From Nibrella saemangeumensis (GTDB lineage Bacteria; Bacteroidota; Bacteroidia; Cytophagales; Spirosomataceae): 64,000 nt of DNA. Positions 54,543 through 63,589 of this stretch are shown here, piece after piece. Location: assembly GCF_039541915.1 (NCBI RefSeq), contig NZ_BAABHD010000084.1, positions 310,001 to 374,000 on the forward strand, given 5' to 3'. The notes below the pieces were generated by a model. That model did not search any database, had not been told where the DNA came from, and was given only the letters and a program-made list of their open reading frames with translations. The position numbers and the translations under genes are program-made. The number at the start of each line of letters is the position of its first letter. Position 1 is the stretch's first letter.

Positions 54543-55103
54543 CTATACAGGTTTTATTGGGTCAGAATTCTGAGCCAGTAGTCGTTCAATGGAACGGAGG
54601 GAATCCCGGATTTCGGTGAGCAATGTCTGATTGGTGTCGTTGGGTGCATAGGTTTGCCCATACCGGCTTGCTATAAGCTTCTGTCGCTGTTCGATGATCC
54701 GGTTGCGGAAGGTCTGCGCGTCCATAATACCGATGAGCTGCATATCATTGGCCTGCCCTTTGCTCTGCCCGGCCGTCTCAAATTTTAAAATGCATAGGTT
54801 AAAGTATTTCAGAAGGGGCCCTTCCACAAACGTAACATCCTGAATGTTTTCCAGCGGAATGGTCTTCTCGGTCTGCACAATAATGCCTTTTTTAAACCGG
54901 AGCGACCGTTCGGATAGCTCGCATTCCAGCAGATCAAAGTAATGACGGCTCCACCACTGACCCACCCCCAGTAGCCAGAACGGAAGAAGTATTATGCCAA
55001 TGATGGAAATCATCAGAAAAAAGGCAATGTACAGAAGCAGATACGACCGGATGAGCGGATTAAAGGCAGCTTTCAGCAGCACGAAATTTGAGGTGGCTTC
55101 CAC
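54543..55103 (-). CDS. Bacterial PH-domain membrane protein (YdbS-like)
   Basis: 186 aa. Two adjacent hydrophobic helices (about 18-50) are followed by the bPH2-type segment LECELSERSLRFKKGIIVQTEKTIPLENIQDV, split here as LSERSLRFKKG and EKTIPLENIQDV. FKF-like strands and a helical C-terminus with ILTEI-type heptads follow. Such proteins are membrane-bound with a cytoplasmic PH fold, role unknown. It diverges from mutS. Confidence 0.8.
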   Translation of the reverse strand: MEATSNFVLLKAAFNPLIRSYLLLYIAFFLMISIIGIILLPFWLLGVGQWWSRHYFDLLECELSERSLRFKKGIIVQTEKTIPLENIQDVTFVEGPLLKYFNLCILKFETAGQSKGQANDMQLIGIMDAQTFRNRIIEQRQKLIASRYGQTYAPNDTNQTLLTEIRDSLRSIERLLAQNSDPIKPV

Positions 55104-55167
55104 GTCTTTAGGGGTTAGCTAAGGTTCAGAATCGGGGAAAAGTAAGGGCAGTTCGCCTGAAAATTGG

Positions 55168-55175
55168 TATATTTG
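55168..55175 (+). promoter_or_regulatory. -7 element upstream of mutS
   Basis: TATATTTG matches TAnnTTTG exactly, 23 bases before the GTG start of mutS. No good -33 partner was found. Confidence 0.4.
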
Positions 55176-55198
55176 TTAAAATATCCCTGCTTCTTTTT

Positions 55199-57859
55199 GT
55201 GAATACGTCCACTAAAGAAAAGCCGGCAAAGAAGGGGGCCGAAACCCCCCTGAACCGGCAATATAATCAGATTAAAGCGAAATACCCCGGAGCGATGCTG
55301 CTGTTCCGGGTGGGTGATTTCTACGAGACTTTCGGCGAAGATGCGGTGAAAGCCAGTAAGATCCTGGGTATTGTTCTGACCAAGCGGAACAACGGCGGCA
55401 CCGGCGAGACCGAGCTGGCCGGCTTCCCCCATCACTCCCTGGATACCTACCTGCCCAAGCTCGTCCGGGCGGGAGAGCGGGTGGCCATCTGCGATCAGCT
55501 GGAAGATCCGGCTATGGCCAAGGGGATCGTCCGGCGGGGGGTAACCGAGCTGGTGACGCCGGGGGTATCGTTCAACGATAACGTGCTGGACACCCGGCGT
55601 AACAATTATCTGGCGGCCATTCATTTTGCCAAGGACGATCAGTTTGGCATAGCCTTTCTTGATGTATCGACGGGGGAATTCCTGACGGCGCAGGGCAACG
55701 CGGCTTACGTCGATAAACTGCTGCAAAGTTTCAATCCGTCGGAGGTGCTGTACTGCAAGCGCAACCGGCAGGAATTTACGGCCCTGTTCGGCAGCTCAGC
55801 ATCGGGCGATAAGTTTCACACCTACTCGCTCGAAGACTGGGCCTTTACCTACGATTTCGGCTATAACTTCCTGAAGCAGCACTTCCAGACCTCGTCGCTG
55901 AAAGGCTTCGGCATCGAAGGCATGCCCGACGGCATCATCGCGGCCGGCGTTATCCTGCATTACCTCAACGAAACCGAGCACAAAGACCTCCAGCATATTT
56001 CGCGGATAACACGGCTGGAAGAGGATCGATACGTCTGGCTCGACCGATTCACCATCCGCAACCTCGAACTGGTAGCCTCCACGCAGGAGGGAGGGGTACC
56101 GCTGATTCAGATTCTGGATCAGTCGGTAACGCCGATGGGTGCCCGGCTGATGCGCAAGTGGCTGATGCTGCCGCTGAAAGAAAAGTCGCTGATTGAGGAG
56201 CGGCTGAATATGGTGGACCTGCTGAAGGAAGATGCCGACCTGCTGGATACCATGGTGCAGCACCTGAAGCAAATTGGCGACCTCGAACGGCTGATCTCCA
56301 AAGTGGCCGTCCGCCGGATCAGTCCCCGCGAAATGGTGCAGCTCAAAAAATCCCTGCAGCATATTCTGCCGGTGAAGGAGATGCTGCTGACGGCCCTGAG
56401 CCAAAAGCCTGATTCGCCTTCACTACGCAAATATGCCGATCAGCTGAACCCAGTCACGTTCCTGCTCGACCGGATTGAAAGCGAACTGCGCGACGATCCG
56501 CCGGCGCTGTCGAATCAGGGTGGGATGATTAAGAGCGGTATCAACGCAGAGCTGGACGAACTGCACGCCATTGCGTATACGGGTAAGGATTACCTGCTGC
56601 AACTCCAGAACCGCGAAGTCCAGCAAACGGGTATTTCGTCGCTGAAGGTGGCCTACAACAAAGTATTCGGCTATTACCTGGAAGTAACCAACGCCCACAA
56701 AGACCGCGTGCCGGCCGACTGGATTCGGAAGCAAACGCTGGTAAACGCCGAGCGGTATGTGACCCCGGAACTGAAGGAGTACGAAGAGAAGATCCTGAAC
56801 GCCGAGGAGCAGATTTTCAGCATTGAGTCGCGGATGTTCAACGAACTGGTGCTCGCGGCCGGCGAATACGTTGGGGCCATTCAGCAGAATGCCCGCGTGG
56901 TGTCCATTCTGGATGTGCTGTCGTCGTTTGCCCGGATAGCCGTCAAAAACAAATACGTGCGGCCGGACATTACCGATAGTAAAGTGCTGAGTATTAAAGA
57001 TGGCCGCCATCCGGTGATTGAGCAGCAACTGCCGCCCGGCGAGCCGTATGTGCCAAATGATATTTACCTCGACGACGAAACGCAGCAGATCATCATCATC
57101 ACCGGTCCAAACATGGCGGGTAAGTCGGCCTTGCTGAGGCAAACGGCCCTGATTGTGCTCATGGCGCAGTCGGGTAGTTTTGTGCCGGCATCGTCGGCGG
57201 AGATCGGGCTGATCGACAAGATTTTTACGCGGGTTGGGGCTTCCGATAACCTGTCGCGGGGCGAATCGACCTTCATGGTGGAAATGACCGAAACGGCCAG
57301 CATCCTAAATAACCTCAGCGACCGCAGCCTGGTGCTGATGGACGAGATCGGGCGGGGTACCAGTACGTACGATGGAGTATCCATTGCCTGGTCCATTGCC
57401 GAATTCCTGCACGAGCATCCGCAGGCGCGGGCCAAAACCTTGTTTGCCACCCACTACCACGAACTGAACGATCTGGCGAATGATTTTCCCCGCATCAAGA
57501 ACTACAATGTAGCGGTGAAGGAAGTCGGCAACAAAGTAATTTTTGTCCGTAAGCTCAAGGAGGGTGGGAGCGAACACAGCTTTGGTATTCACGTGGCCCA
57601 AATGGCGGGTATGCCGCCGGGTATTGTCAGCCGCGCCAACGAAATCATGCACAAACTGGAGTCATCGTCTATCCGTGAATCCAACAAGGAAAAAATCCGG
57701 GAAGCACCCCGTCAGAATGAATTGGCCCTGAAAATTCTGGAAGTGGGTGATCCCAAATCGGAAGCCATCAAGGAAAAGCTTAGAAATATCGACGTAAACC
57801 GGCTTACCCCGATTGAAGCGTTGCTCAAGTTGAACGAATTAATGAAATTGGCGGAATAA
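55199..57859 (+). CDS. mutS: DNA mismatch repair protein MutS
   Basis: 886 aa with a GTG start at 55199; the next ATG lies within domain I and is too late. The mismatch-reading motif is present near the N-terminus (MLLFRVGDFYETF, with the F-x-E pair). The ATPase has Walker A GPNMAGKS at 636-643, followed by GRGTSTYDGVSIAW and TLFATHYHEL. It recognises mismatches and recruits MutL. The transporter gene follows by 15 bases, so it may be co-transcribed. Confidence 0.97.
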   Translation: MNTSTKEKPAKKGAETPLNRQYNQIKAKYPGAMLLFRVGDFYETFGEDAVKASKILGIVLTKRNNGGTGETELAGFPHHSLDTYLPKLVRAGERVAICDQLEDPAMAKGIVRRGVTELVTPGVSFNDNVLDTRRNNYLAAIHFAKDDQFGIAFLDVSTGEFLTAQGNAAYVDKLLQSFNPSEVLYCKRNRQEFTALFGSSASGDKFHTYSLEDWAFTYDFGYNFLKQHFQTSSLKGFGIEGMPDGIIAAGVILHYLNETEHKDLQHISRITRLEEDRYVWLDRFTIRNLELVASTQEGGVPLIQILDQSVTPMGARLMRKWLMLPLKEKSLIEERLNMVDLLKEDADLLDTMVQHLKQIGDLERLISKVAVRRISPREMVQLKKSLQHILPVKEMLLTALSQKPDSPSLRKYADQLNPVTFLLDRIESELRDDPPALSNQGGMIKSGINAELDELHAIAYTGKDYLLQLQNREVQQTGISSLKVAYNKVFGYYLEVTNAHKDRVPADWIRKQTLVNAERYVTPELKEYEEKILNAEEQIFSIESRMFNELVLAAGEYVGAIQQNARVVSILDVLSSFARIAVKNKYVRPDITDSKVLSIKDGRHPVIEQQLPPGEPYVPNDIYLDDETQQIIIITGPNMAGKSALLRQTALIVLMAQSGSFVPASSAEIGLIDKIFTRVGASDNLSRGESTFMVEMTETASILNNLSDRSLVLMDEIGRGTSTYDGVSIAWSIAEFLHEHPQARAKTLFATHYHELNDLANDFPRIKNYNVAVKEVGNKVIFVRKLKEGGSEHSFGIHVAQMAGMPPGIVSRANEIMHKLESSSIRESNKEKIREAPRQNELALKILEVGDPKSEAIKEKLRNIDVNRLTPIEALLKLNELMKLAE

Positions 57860-57874
57860 ACCTTAAACCCTAAC

Positions 57875-59152
57875 ATGAACCTAACTACCCGCGTACAATT
57901 ATCGCTAATGATGTTCCTCCAGTTCTTCGTATGGGGAGCCTGGTACGGACAGATGAGTAAATACATGTTTACCCAATTGGGGGCCACCGGCGATCAGGTG
58001 GGAAATGCCTACACGGCGTTTTCGCTCGCCATGATTATTGCCCCCTTCTTTGTGGGTATGATTGCCGACCGGTACTTTGCCGCCGAGAAAGTGCTGGGTA
58101 TTCTGAACCTGCTCGGGGCCGGTGTTCTGTACTTCCTGATCCAGGAAAAGAACCCTGATACGTTCTTCTGGCTCATTCTGGCATATTGCATCACCTTCGC
58201 CCCGACGCTGGCCCTGACGGCGTCTATTGCCATGCAGCAGATGACCAGCCCTGAGAAGGAATTTCCGGGCATTCGGGTATTGGGCACTATTTCCTGGATC
58301 GTGGTGACCAACATCGTTGGTTTTATGAATGTGGGCGATAAGGTGACCATTTTCCAGCTTTCCATGTTCTCGGCGCTGGCGCTGGGCGTGTTCTCGTTCT
58401 TCCTGCCGAACACCCCGCCGAAGCAAACGGGTGGCGCTACGGTGTCGCAGATTCTGGGTCTGGATGCGTTTAAGCTCTTCAAGGATCGTTCGTTCGCCAT
58501 TTTTTTCCTGTCGTCAGTGCTGATTTGTATTCCCCTGTCGTTCTACTACGCCATGGCTAACCCCTCGCTGACGGATTCCGGCATGACCAACGTAGAGAAT
58601 AAAATGTCACTGGGGCAGGCCTCGGAAGTAATTTTCATGCTGCTGATTCCGCTGGCATTCGTGCGGCTGGGCGTGAAAAATATGCTGATTGTGGGTCTCA
58701 TTGCCTGGATTGTTCGCTTTATCCTGTTCGGCTACGGCGACGGCAACACCAGTGAGTGGATGCTGTACATCGCTATCATCCTGCACGGCGTCTGCTACGA
58801 CTTCTTTTTTGTAACGGGTATGATCTACACCGACAACAAAGCCGGCGAAAAGATCAAGTCCTCGGCCCAGGGTCTGATTACCCTGGCCACGTACGGCATC
58901 GGTATGGGTATCGGCTCCAAATTATCAGGTCTGGTTGCGGATATGTACACAGGGGCCGACGGCAAAATTGACTGGACCTCGGTCTGGATGGTACCGGCCG
59001 GTATTGCCGGTGTGGTGCTGCTGTTGTTTATCTTCATGTTCACCGATAAGCAGCGGTCCGGTGCCATTGACCACACCAGGGTTGATGTAGCGTTCGAAGA
59101 TGTGAAGTACGAAGAGCATTCGGGCCGGGCGGGTCGGAAAGCAAACCCGTAA
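57875..59152 (+). CDS. MFS nucleoside:H+ symporter-like (NupG/XapB family)
   Basis: 425 aa with about 12 helices. MMFLQFFVWGAWYGQMSKYM at the N-terminus and ALTASIAMQQM, RVLGTISWIVVTNIVG further on are typical of the NupG/XapB nucleoside permease branch of MFS. TDKQRSG closes the last helix. Import of nucleosides is inferred from the family. It lies 15 bases after mutS and ends before a strong terminator. Confidence 0.88.
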   Translation: MNLTTRVQLSLMMFLQFFVWGAWYGQMSKYMFTQLGATGDQVGNAYTAFSLAMIIAPFFVGMIADRYFAAEKVLGILNLLGAGVLYFLIQEKNPDTFFWLILAYCITFAPTLALTASIAMQQMTSPEKEFPGIRVLGTISWIVVTNIVGFMNVGDKVTIFQLSMFSALALGVFSFFLPNTPPKQTGGATVSQILGLDAFKLFKDRSFAIFFLSSVLICIPLSFYYAMANPSLTDSGMTNVENKMSLGQASEVIFMLLIPLAFVRLGVKNMLIVGLIAWIVRFILFGYGDGNTSEWMLYIAIILHGVCYDFFFVTGMIYTDNKAGEKIKSSAQGLITLATYGIGMGIGSKLSGLVADMYTGADGKIDWTSVWMVPAGIAGVVLLLFIFMFTDKQRSGAIDHTRVDVAFEDVKYEEHSGRAGRKANP

Positions 59153-59175
59153 CACACATTCGCCTATAAAGCAGC

Positions 59176-59205
59176 AATGGGCGCGGACAATCTGCGCCCA
59201 TTTTG
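59176..59205 (+). terminator. Intrinsic terminator after the nucleoside transporter
   Basis: Perfect 9-bp stem AATGGGCGC (59176-59184) with its complement at 59194-59202, followed by TTGCGTTTT. Confidence 0.85.
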
Positions 59206-59249
59206 CGTTTTAGAATTATATTTCGCAGGGTTAACCAGCCGTCGCCGTT

Positions 59250-59447
59250 ATGGAGAAGAAAAAAAGGATTGTATTTTACGATAACCTCAACGGCCCTCAT
59301 GAAGCACAGGTCCGGGAAAATGCCGCTCTCACGCCGGAACAGTGCTGGGCAGCCTTTCAGCGGATGAAGAGGCTACATGAATTCCTATTTAAACGTCCCG
59401 AAAAACGAGCAGAAAGAATCCTGATAGAAAAGCCGTCATGGAAGTAG
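59250..59447 (+). CDS. Small basic hypothetical protein
   Basis: 65 aa. Basic N-terminus (MEKKKRIVFYDNLNG) and a helical second half (TPEQCWAAFQRMKRLHEFLF). The pattern TPEQCWAAFQRM resembles small proteins found beside nucleotidyltransferase-type genes in Bacteroidota, but no such gene follows. A short in-frame-shifted ATG at 59440 opens a 19-codon acidic frame (MEVDVDVDDINID) that ends just before the next gene; it is probably not a gene. Function unknown. Confidence 0.55.
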   Translation: MEKKKRIVFYDNLNGPHEAQVRENAALTPEQCWAAFQRMKRLHEFLFKRPEKRAERILIEKPSWK

Positions 59448-59503
59448 ATGTGGATGTGGATGATATAAATATAGATCACAATAAATTAGAAAGTTAATTC
59501 ATT

Positions 59504-60268
59504 TTGCGCATCCTTACCTACAACGTCAACGGCATACGTTCGGCGATCAACAAAGGCCTGCTGGCGTGGCTGGCTGAAAACCCCACGGATATTCTTTGCT
59601 TCCAGGAAGTAAAAGCTACCGAAGATGTGGTCAGCCTCACCGCCTTTGAAGACCTTGGTTACCAGTACCACTGGCATTCGGCCGTCAAAAAAGGCTATAG
59701 TGGGGTAGCTACTTTTTCCAAAATCAGACCCGATAATGTGGTGCTGGGCTGCGGCATTGCCGAGTACGACTGCGAAGGCCGTATCCTGCGCACCGACTTT
59801 GGCGACTGGACCCTGCTTAACTGCTACTTTCCGTCGGGCACGACCGGCGAGGTCCGGCAGTCCGTAAAAATGCGGTTTCTGGATGACTTTACCAGCTTTG
59901 TTGACGACCTCCGCCAATCCCGGCCAAAGCTGATCGTTGTGGGTGATTACAACATTGCCCATACGGAGCGGGACATTCATGACCCGGTGCGGAACAAAAA
60001 CACCACCGGATTTTTGCCTGAAGAGCGTGCCTGGATGACACAATGGTTTAATAACGGCTTCACGGATGCGTTTCGGTACAAACATCCCGACGAGGTAGAA
60101 TATAGCTGGTGGAGTTACCGGGCCGGGATGCGGACCAGCAACCGGGGCTGGCGCATTGATTACGTGTCGGTGACGGATAACCTGAAAGAGGCCATTGCCG
60201 GTGCCGGGCATCACCGCTTCGCCGTCCACTCCGACCATTGCCCGGTGTGGGTAGAACTGAATGTGTAG
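59504..60268 (+). CDS. xth: Exodeoxyribonuclease III
   Basis: 254 aa from TTG 59504; a stop at 59495 rules out any upstream ATG in this frame. MRILTYNVNGIRSAINKG, LCFQEVKA (E35, Mg ligand), VVGDYNIAHTE, RGWRIDYVSVT and HSDHCPVW are the full set of exo III catalytic motifs. It acts as AP endonuclease and 3'-5' exonuclease in base-excision repair. It lies 36 bases upstream of the Uma2 gene. Confidence 0.95.
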   Translation: MRILTYNVNGIRSAINKGLLAWLAENPTDILCFQEVKATEDVVSLTAFEDLGYQYHWHSAVKKGYSGVATFSKIRPDNVVLGCGIAEYDCEGRILRTDFGDWTLLNCYFPSGTTGEVRQSVKMRFLDDFTSFVDDLRQSRPKLIVVGDYNIAHTERDIHDPVRNKNTTGFLPEERAWMTQWFNNGFTDAFRYKHPDEVEYSWWSYRAGMRTSNRGWRIDYVSVTDNLKEAIAGAGHHRFAVHSDHCPVWVELNV

Positions 60269-60304
60269 CGTAAACTGTTATCTTTACAAAAAGAACAGCC
60301 AGGT

Positions 60305-60889
60305 ATGTTACTCGAATTTCCGGTGGTTTTGAAGAAATTAGATACGATGACCGACGACGAATTTTTCGCGTTCTGTCGGGCCAACGATCCTATGGAGTTC
60401 GAACGGGATAAAAACGGAAATATCATCATTGTGTCACCCACCGGATCTAAAACAGGACTTCGTAATATCACCCTAGGCGGTGAACTGTACGCATGGAATA
60501 AGTACCATGATCTAGGCTATGCCTTTGACTCATCAACGGGGTTCAACCTGCCCAATGGCGCTACCCGTTCGCCGGATGCCGCCTGGATTGTCAAAGAACG
60601 GTGGGAGGCTATACCCGAAGAACAGCAGGAGAAGTTTGCGCCCATCTGCCCGGACTTTGTAATTGAACTTCGCTCGGCTAGTGATGATCTGAAATACCTC
60701 CAGAACAAAATGGAGGAATTCCGGGAGAATAACTGCCGGCTCGGCTGGCTCATTGACCGGAAAGAGCAGAACGTGCATATCTACCGGCCAGATCAACCCG
60801 TCGAGACTGTCCAATCCTTTGACAGTATGCTATCCGGTGAAGATGTACTGCCGGGTTTTACGTTTGACCTCCGTTTGCTGAATCGTTGA
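60305..60889 (+). CDS. Uma2-family (DUF820) restriction-like nuclease
   Basis: 194 aa. MTDDEFFAFCRAND, TGFNLPNGATRSPDAAWIV and CPDFVIELRSASDDLKYLQNKMEEF, then GWLIDRKEQNVHIYRP, fit the DUF820/Uma2 PD-(D/E)XK fold, with D of SPDAAW and E-x-R of IELRS as probable catalytic residues. Role unknown; expanded mainly in cyanobacteria but widespread in Bacteroidota. The stop overlaps the next start (TTGA). Confidence 0.88.
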   Translation: MLLEFPVVLKKLDTMTDDEFFAFCRANDPMEFERDKNGNIIIVSPTGSKTGLRNITLGGELYAWNKYHDLGYAFDSSTGFNLPNGATRSPDAAWIVKERWEAIPEEQQEKFAPICPDFVIELRSASDDLKYLQNKMEEFRENNCRLGWLIDRKEQNVHIYRPDQPVETVQSFDSMLSGEDVLPGFTFDLRLLNR

Positions 60890-61482
60890 AACCATCTCCG
60901 TACCGCTATTTCCTGATCTACAAGCCCTACCTGATGCTCTCCCAATTTTCGAAGGAGGGCGACAAACCCACGCTGGCCGATCTGGATTTTCCGTTTGAGA
61001 AAGACATCTACCCCGTTGGCCGGCTCGACAGCGACAGCGAGGGTCTGCTGCTGCTGACCAACGACAAGCAACTAAATCACCGACTGCTGAATCCGAAGTT
61101 CCGTCACCAGCGCACGTACTATGTGCAGGTAGATGGTCAGATTACCGATGAGGCCATTCGGCAGCTTAGCCAGGGCGTAACCATAGCCGTTGATGGGAAG
61201 CCTTATGCAACACTGCCGGCTCAGGTGCTGGCCATTCCGGAGCCGGTGCTTCCGGAGCGCAATCCGCCCATCCGGTACCGGGCCAATATTCCCACCAGTT
61301 GGGTGGCCATTACCTTACAGGAAGGCAAAAACCGGCAGGTTAGGAAAATGACAGCCGCCGTGGGATTCCCGACGCTCCGGCTGGTGCGCTGGGCTATTGA
61401 GAAACTAACGGCAGAAGGGATGCAACCCGGCGAGGTACGGGAACTGGACTGGCCTGCGGTAAAGCAGGGATTGACGCTATAG
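60886..61482 (+). CDS. rRNA pseudouridine synthase, RluE-like
   Basis: 198 aa with a TTG start overlapping the Uma2 stop by four bases. YRYFLIYKPYLMLSQFSKEG and DIYPVGRLDSDSEGLLLLTND contain the catalytic Asp (D48) and the usual YKP lead. LQEGKNRQVRKMTAAVGFPTLRLVR is the RluB/E/F signature near the end. There is no N-terminal S4 domain, as in RluE. It isomerises a uridine in 23S rRNA; the position is not certain. Confidence 0.93.
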   Translation: MKPSPYRYFLIYKPYLMLSQFSKEGDKPTLADLDFPFEKDIYPVGRLDSDSEGLLLLTNDKQLNHRLLNPKFRHQRTYYVQVDGQITDEAIRQLSQGVTIAVDGKPYATLPAQVLAIPEPVLPERNPPIRYRANIPTSWVAITLQEGKNRQVRKMTAAVGFPTLRLVRWAIEKLTAEGMQPGEVRELDWPAVKQGLTL

Positions 61483-61583
61483 AATCTGAGCCAGAGGAAG
61501 TAAGCATGCTGAAAAGAAACGTAACTTTACGGAAGGTGTTGTCTAGCAAAACCCTATAATACGTTGATAAGGTAAAGGTTTGT

Positions 61584-62969
61584 ATGAGTGAGGTGTTGAT
61601 GACATACGATAGCATACGGACATTCCTGGATGGAATGCTGTGTATGATGGTCTGCTACGCGTTATTTACTTATGTTCAGTACCGCATACCCCTCTACTGG
61701 CAGTACGCCTTGTATATCATCTGCATGGTGCTGAACTTCCAGTTTATTGACCAGAGCTATCGTGACCCAAATTACCGGCCTGGTCAGGATGTGTGGGTAG
61801 TGTTCTTTGAAACGGCCGCCCTGGTAATGTACATCCGGTTTGTAGTTTTGCTAATGGACATTCCGAAGCGGGATCCTAAAAGTTTCCGTTTATTGAAAGG
61901 TATGTTGCTGGTGTTGGGAGTGGGCCTGCTGATCGATATACTGTTGTATCTCTGGGGAGCCTCGGTACCTGTCCGGAGCACGATCTACATCGCCAACCGT
62001 TACCTGTTATGTGCCGGCGGGCTGGTGTTTTTTGCCAGAGTGATACGGTTACGGACACCAGTAACGGTCTATTTTATTACCGGAACCGCCTTTTTCCTGA
62101 TAGGCTGTCTGGCGGCACTCTCCATGAACTTTGTTCCGCAACTGTTTCTTCGGAATCCCGCCAATCCATTTTCTTATCCACTCACTGTGCTAGAGATTGG
62201 GGTCGTTGCCGAAATTCTTTGTTTTATCATGGGAATTTCACTGCGGTCTTATCAGAACGAACGGGATAAGCTGCGCTACCACGAGCAATTGGTAGAACAA
62301 TTGCAGGAGAATGAACGCAAACAACAGAAACTCCTGCGCATCCGCGACGATATTGCCCGCGACCTGCACGATGATGTCGGGGCTGACCTGAGTGCCATAT
62401 CGGTGCTGAGCAAGGCGGCCATCAAGCAGGTGCATTCGCAACCGGAACATGTTGCCGATGTATTAATGACCATCAGTAAAACCGCCCGGCGGGTGATCGA
62501 ATCCATGCGGGAGATTGTCTGGAGCCTGAACTCGCAGAACGATTCGTTCGATAAGCTAAGCTACCGCATGAAAGAAGTAGCATACGCTTTATTTGAAGAC
62601 ACGCCCGTTACGCTGCACCTGAATCTGCCCCCCGCCGACCGGCAGGGTGTGTTTCCGGCCGATATGCGACGCGACCTGTTCCTGATCTATAAGGAAGCCC
62701 TGAATAATGTGACCCGCCACGCCGGGGCGCAGAATGTCTGGGTTACATTGGCTTATGCAGAAAATGCGTTGCGACTGACTGTTCAGGATGATGGCGTTGG
62801 GTTTACCCCGGAGAGCGTCAGCAGCGGCAATGGGCTCTTCAACCTTCGCCGGCGGGTAGCGGCCATCAATGGTACACTGAATCTCGAAAGCCAACCCGGC
62901 AAGGGCACCATGCTCACCGTTGGCTGTCCGGTGGTGGTGCAGCCGTACGAGCTGATGAATGTACAGTAA
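61584..62969 (+). CDS. Membrane sensor histidine kinase (HisKA_3/NarX type)
   Basis: 461 aa. About seven hydrophobic helices in residues 10-215, then a short coiled coil (EQLVEQLQENERKQQ) and the HisKA_3 dimerisation domain with H262 in ARDLHDDVGADLSAIS. The HATPase has EALNNVTRHA (N box) and VQDDGVGFTPE (G1). Membrane-embedded sensors of this form usually work with a NarL-type response regulator, which is not adjacent. It converges on the exonuclease gene with two bases between the stop codons. Confidence 0.93.
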   Translation: MSEVLMTYDSIRTFLDGMLCMMVCYALFTYVQYRIPLYWQYALYIICMVLNFQFIDQSYRDPNYRPGQDVWVVFFETAALVMYIRFVVLLMDIPKRDPKSFRLLKGMLLVLGVGLLIDILLYLWGASVPVRSTIYIANRYLLCAGGLVFFARVIRLRTPVTVYFITGTAFFLIGCLAALSMNFVPQLFLRNPANPFSYPLTVLEIGVVAEILCFIMGISLRSYQNERDKLRYHEQLVEQLQENERKQQKLLRIRDDIARDLHDDVGADLSAISVLSKAAIKQVHSQPEHVADVLMTISKTARRVIESMREIVWSLNSQNDSFDKLSYRMKEVAYALFEDTPVTLHLNLPPADRQGVFPADMRRDLFLIYKEALNNVTRHAGAQNVWVTLAYAENALRLTVQDDGVGFTPESVSSGNGLFNLRRRVAAINGTLNLESQPGKGTMLTVGCPVVVQPYELMNVQ

Positions 62970-62971
62970 GC

Positions 62972-63589
62972 TTATAAACTTATACGCATGGCATTGGCGA
63001 GTTTGAATATTTCTTTGAAGCATTGGGCGGTTAGTACTGCATCTTCCAGCGCGTTGTGAAATTCGTCTTCACGCTCCAGCCCGAAATAACCGGCGATGTC
63101 TTTCAGACTTAGGCCGCGAGGGACTGATTTGCCGTTCTGTTTCAAGATGCGGAAGACAAAGTAACCGAGGGTGTGGGTATCCAGCAGGGTGCGGGAGTAA
63201 GGCCACTTCATCTTCTCCAGGCGGTAAGCTTCGCGCATGAAATTGATGTCGTTGATGACGCTTTGCCCGCAGATGATCACATTTTTCAGGTAAGGCGTTT
63301 TGTCCAGCTGCCCGGCCGGCAGACGGATGTTCAGTTTCTCCAGAATCCAGTTTTCCAACTCTGGCAACACATCGTAGATCATCGGGGCATCTTCCAGTTC
63401 TTTGAGGGAGATGTTATGTACTTTTTCCGAATAGAGGGAAAAGGCTTCTTCGTTTTCAGGGTAGACGTTAGTCAGGTAGCGTCCCTTCTCGTGCCAGTCA
63501 TCATCGAACAAAACGCCCCCAATTTGAATAATTTCGTTCCAGTCCGGCTCCGGGCCGGTCATCTCCAGATCAAGTACAAGAAACGGCAT
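62972..63589 (-). CDS. DEDDh-type 3'-5' exonuclease (DnaQ-like)
   Basis: 205 aa. Exo I LVLDLEMTGPEPDWNEIIQIG (D-x-E), Exo II CGQSVINDINFMREAY and Exo III HNALEDAVLTAQCF (H-x5-D) give all four acidic residues and the catalytic His. Similar to DnaQ-like or RNase T-like exonucleases; the substrate cannot be fixed. Its 3' end is two bases from the neighbouring kinase stop. Confidence 0.88.
   Translation of the reverse strand: MPFLVLDLEMTGPEPDWNEIIQIGGVLFDDDWHEKGRYLTNVYPENEEAFSLYSEKVHNISLKELEDAPMIYDVLPELENWILEKLNIRLPAGQLDKTPYLKNVIICGQSVINDINFMREAYRLEKMKWPYSRTLLDTHTLGYFVFRILKQNGKSVPRGLSLKDIAGYFGLEREDEFHNALEDAVLTAQCFKEIFKLANAMRISL

Noticed and set aside
59440..59499. 19-codon frame MEVDVDVDDINID after the small basic protein
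   Set aside because: Very short, low-complexity sequence, overlaps the preceding gene end and lacks a ribosome binding site.
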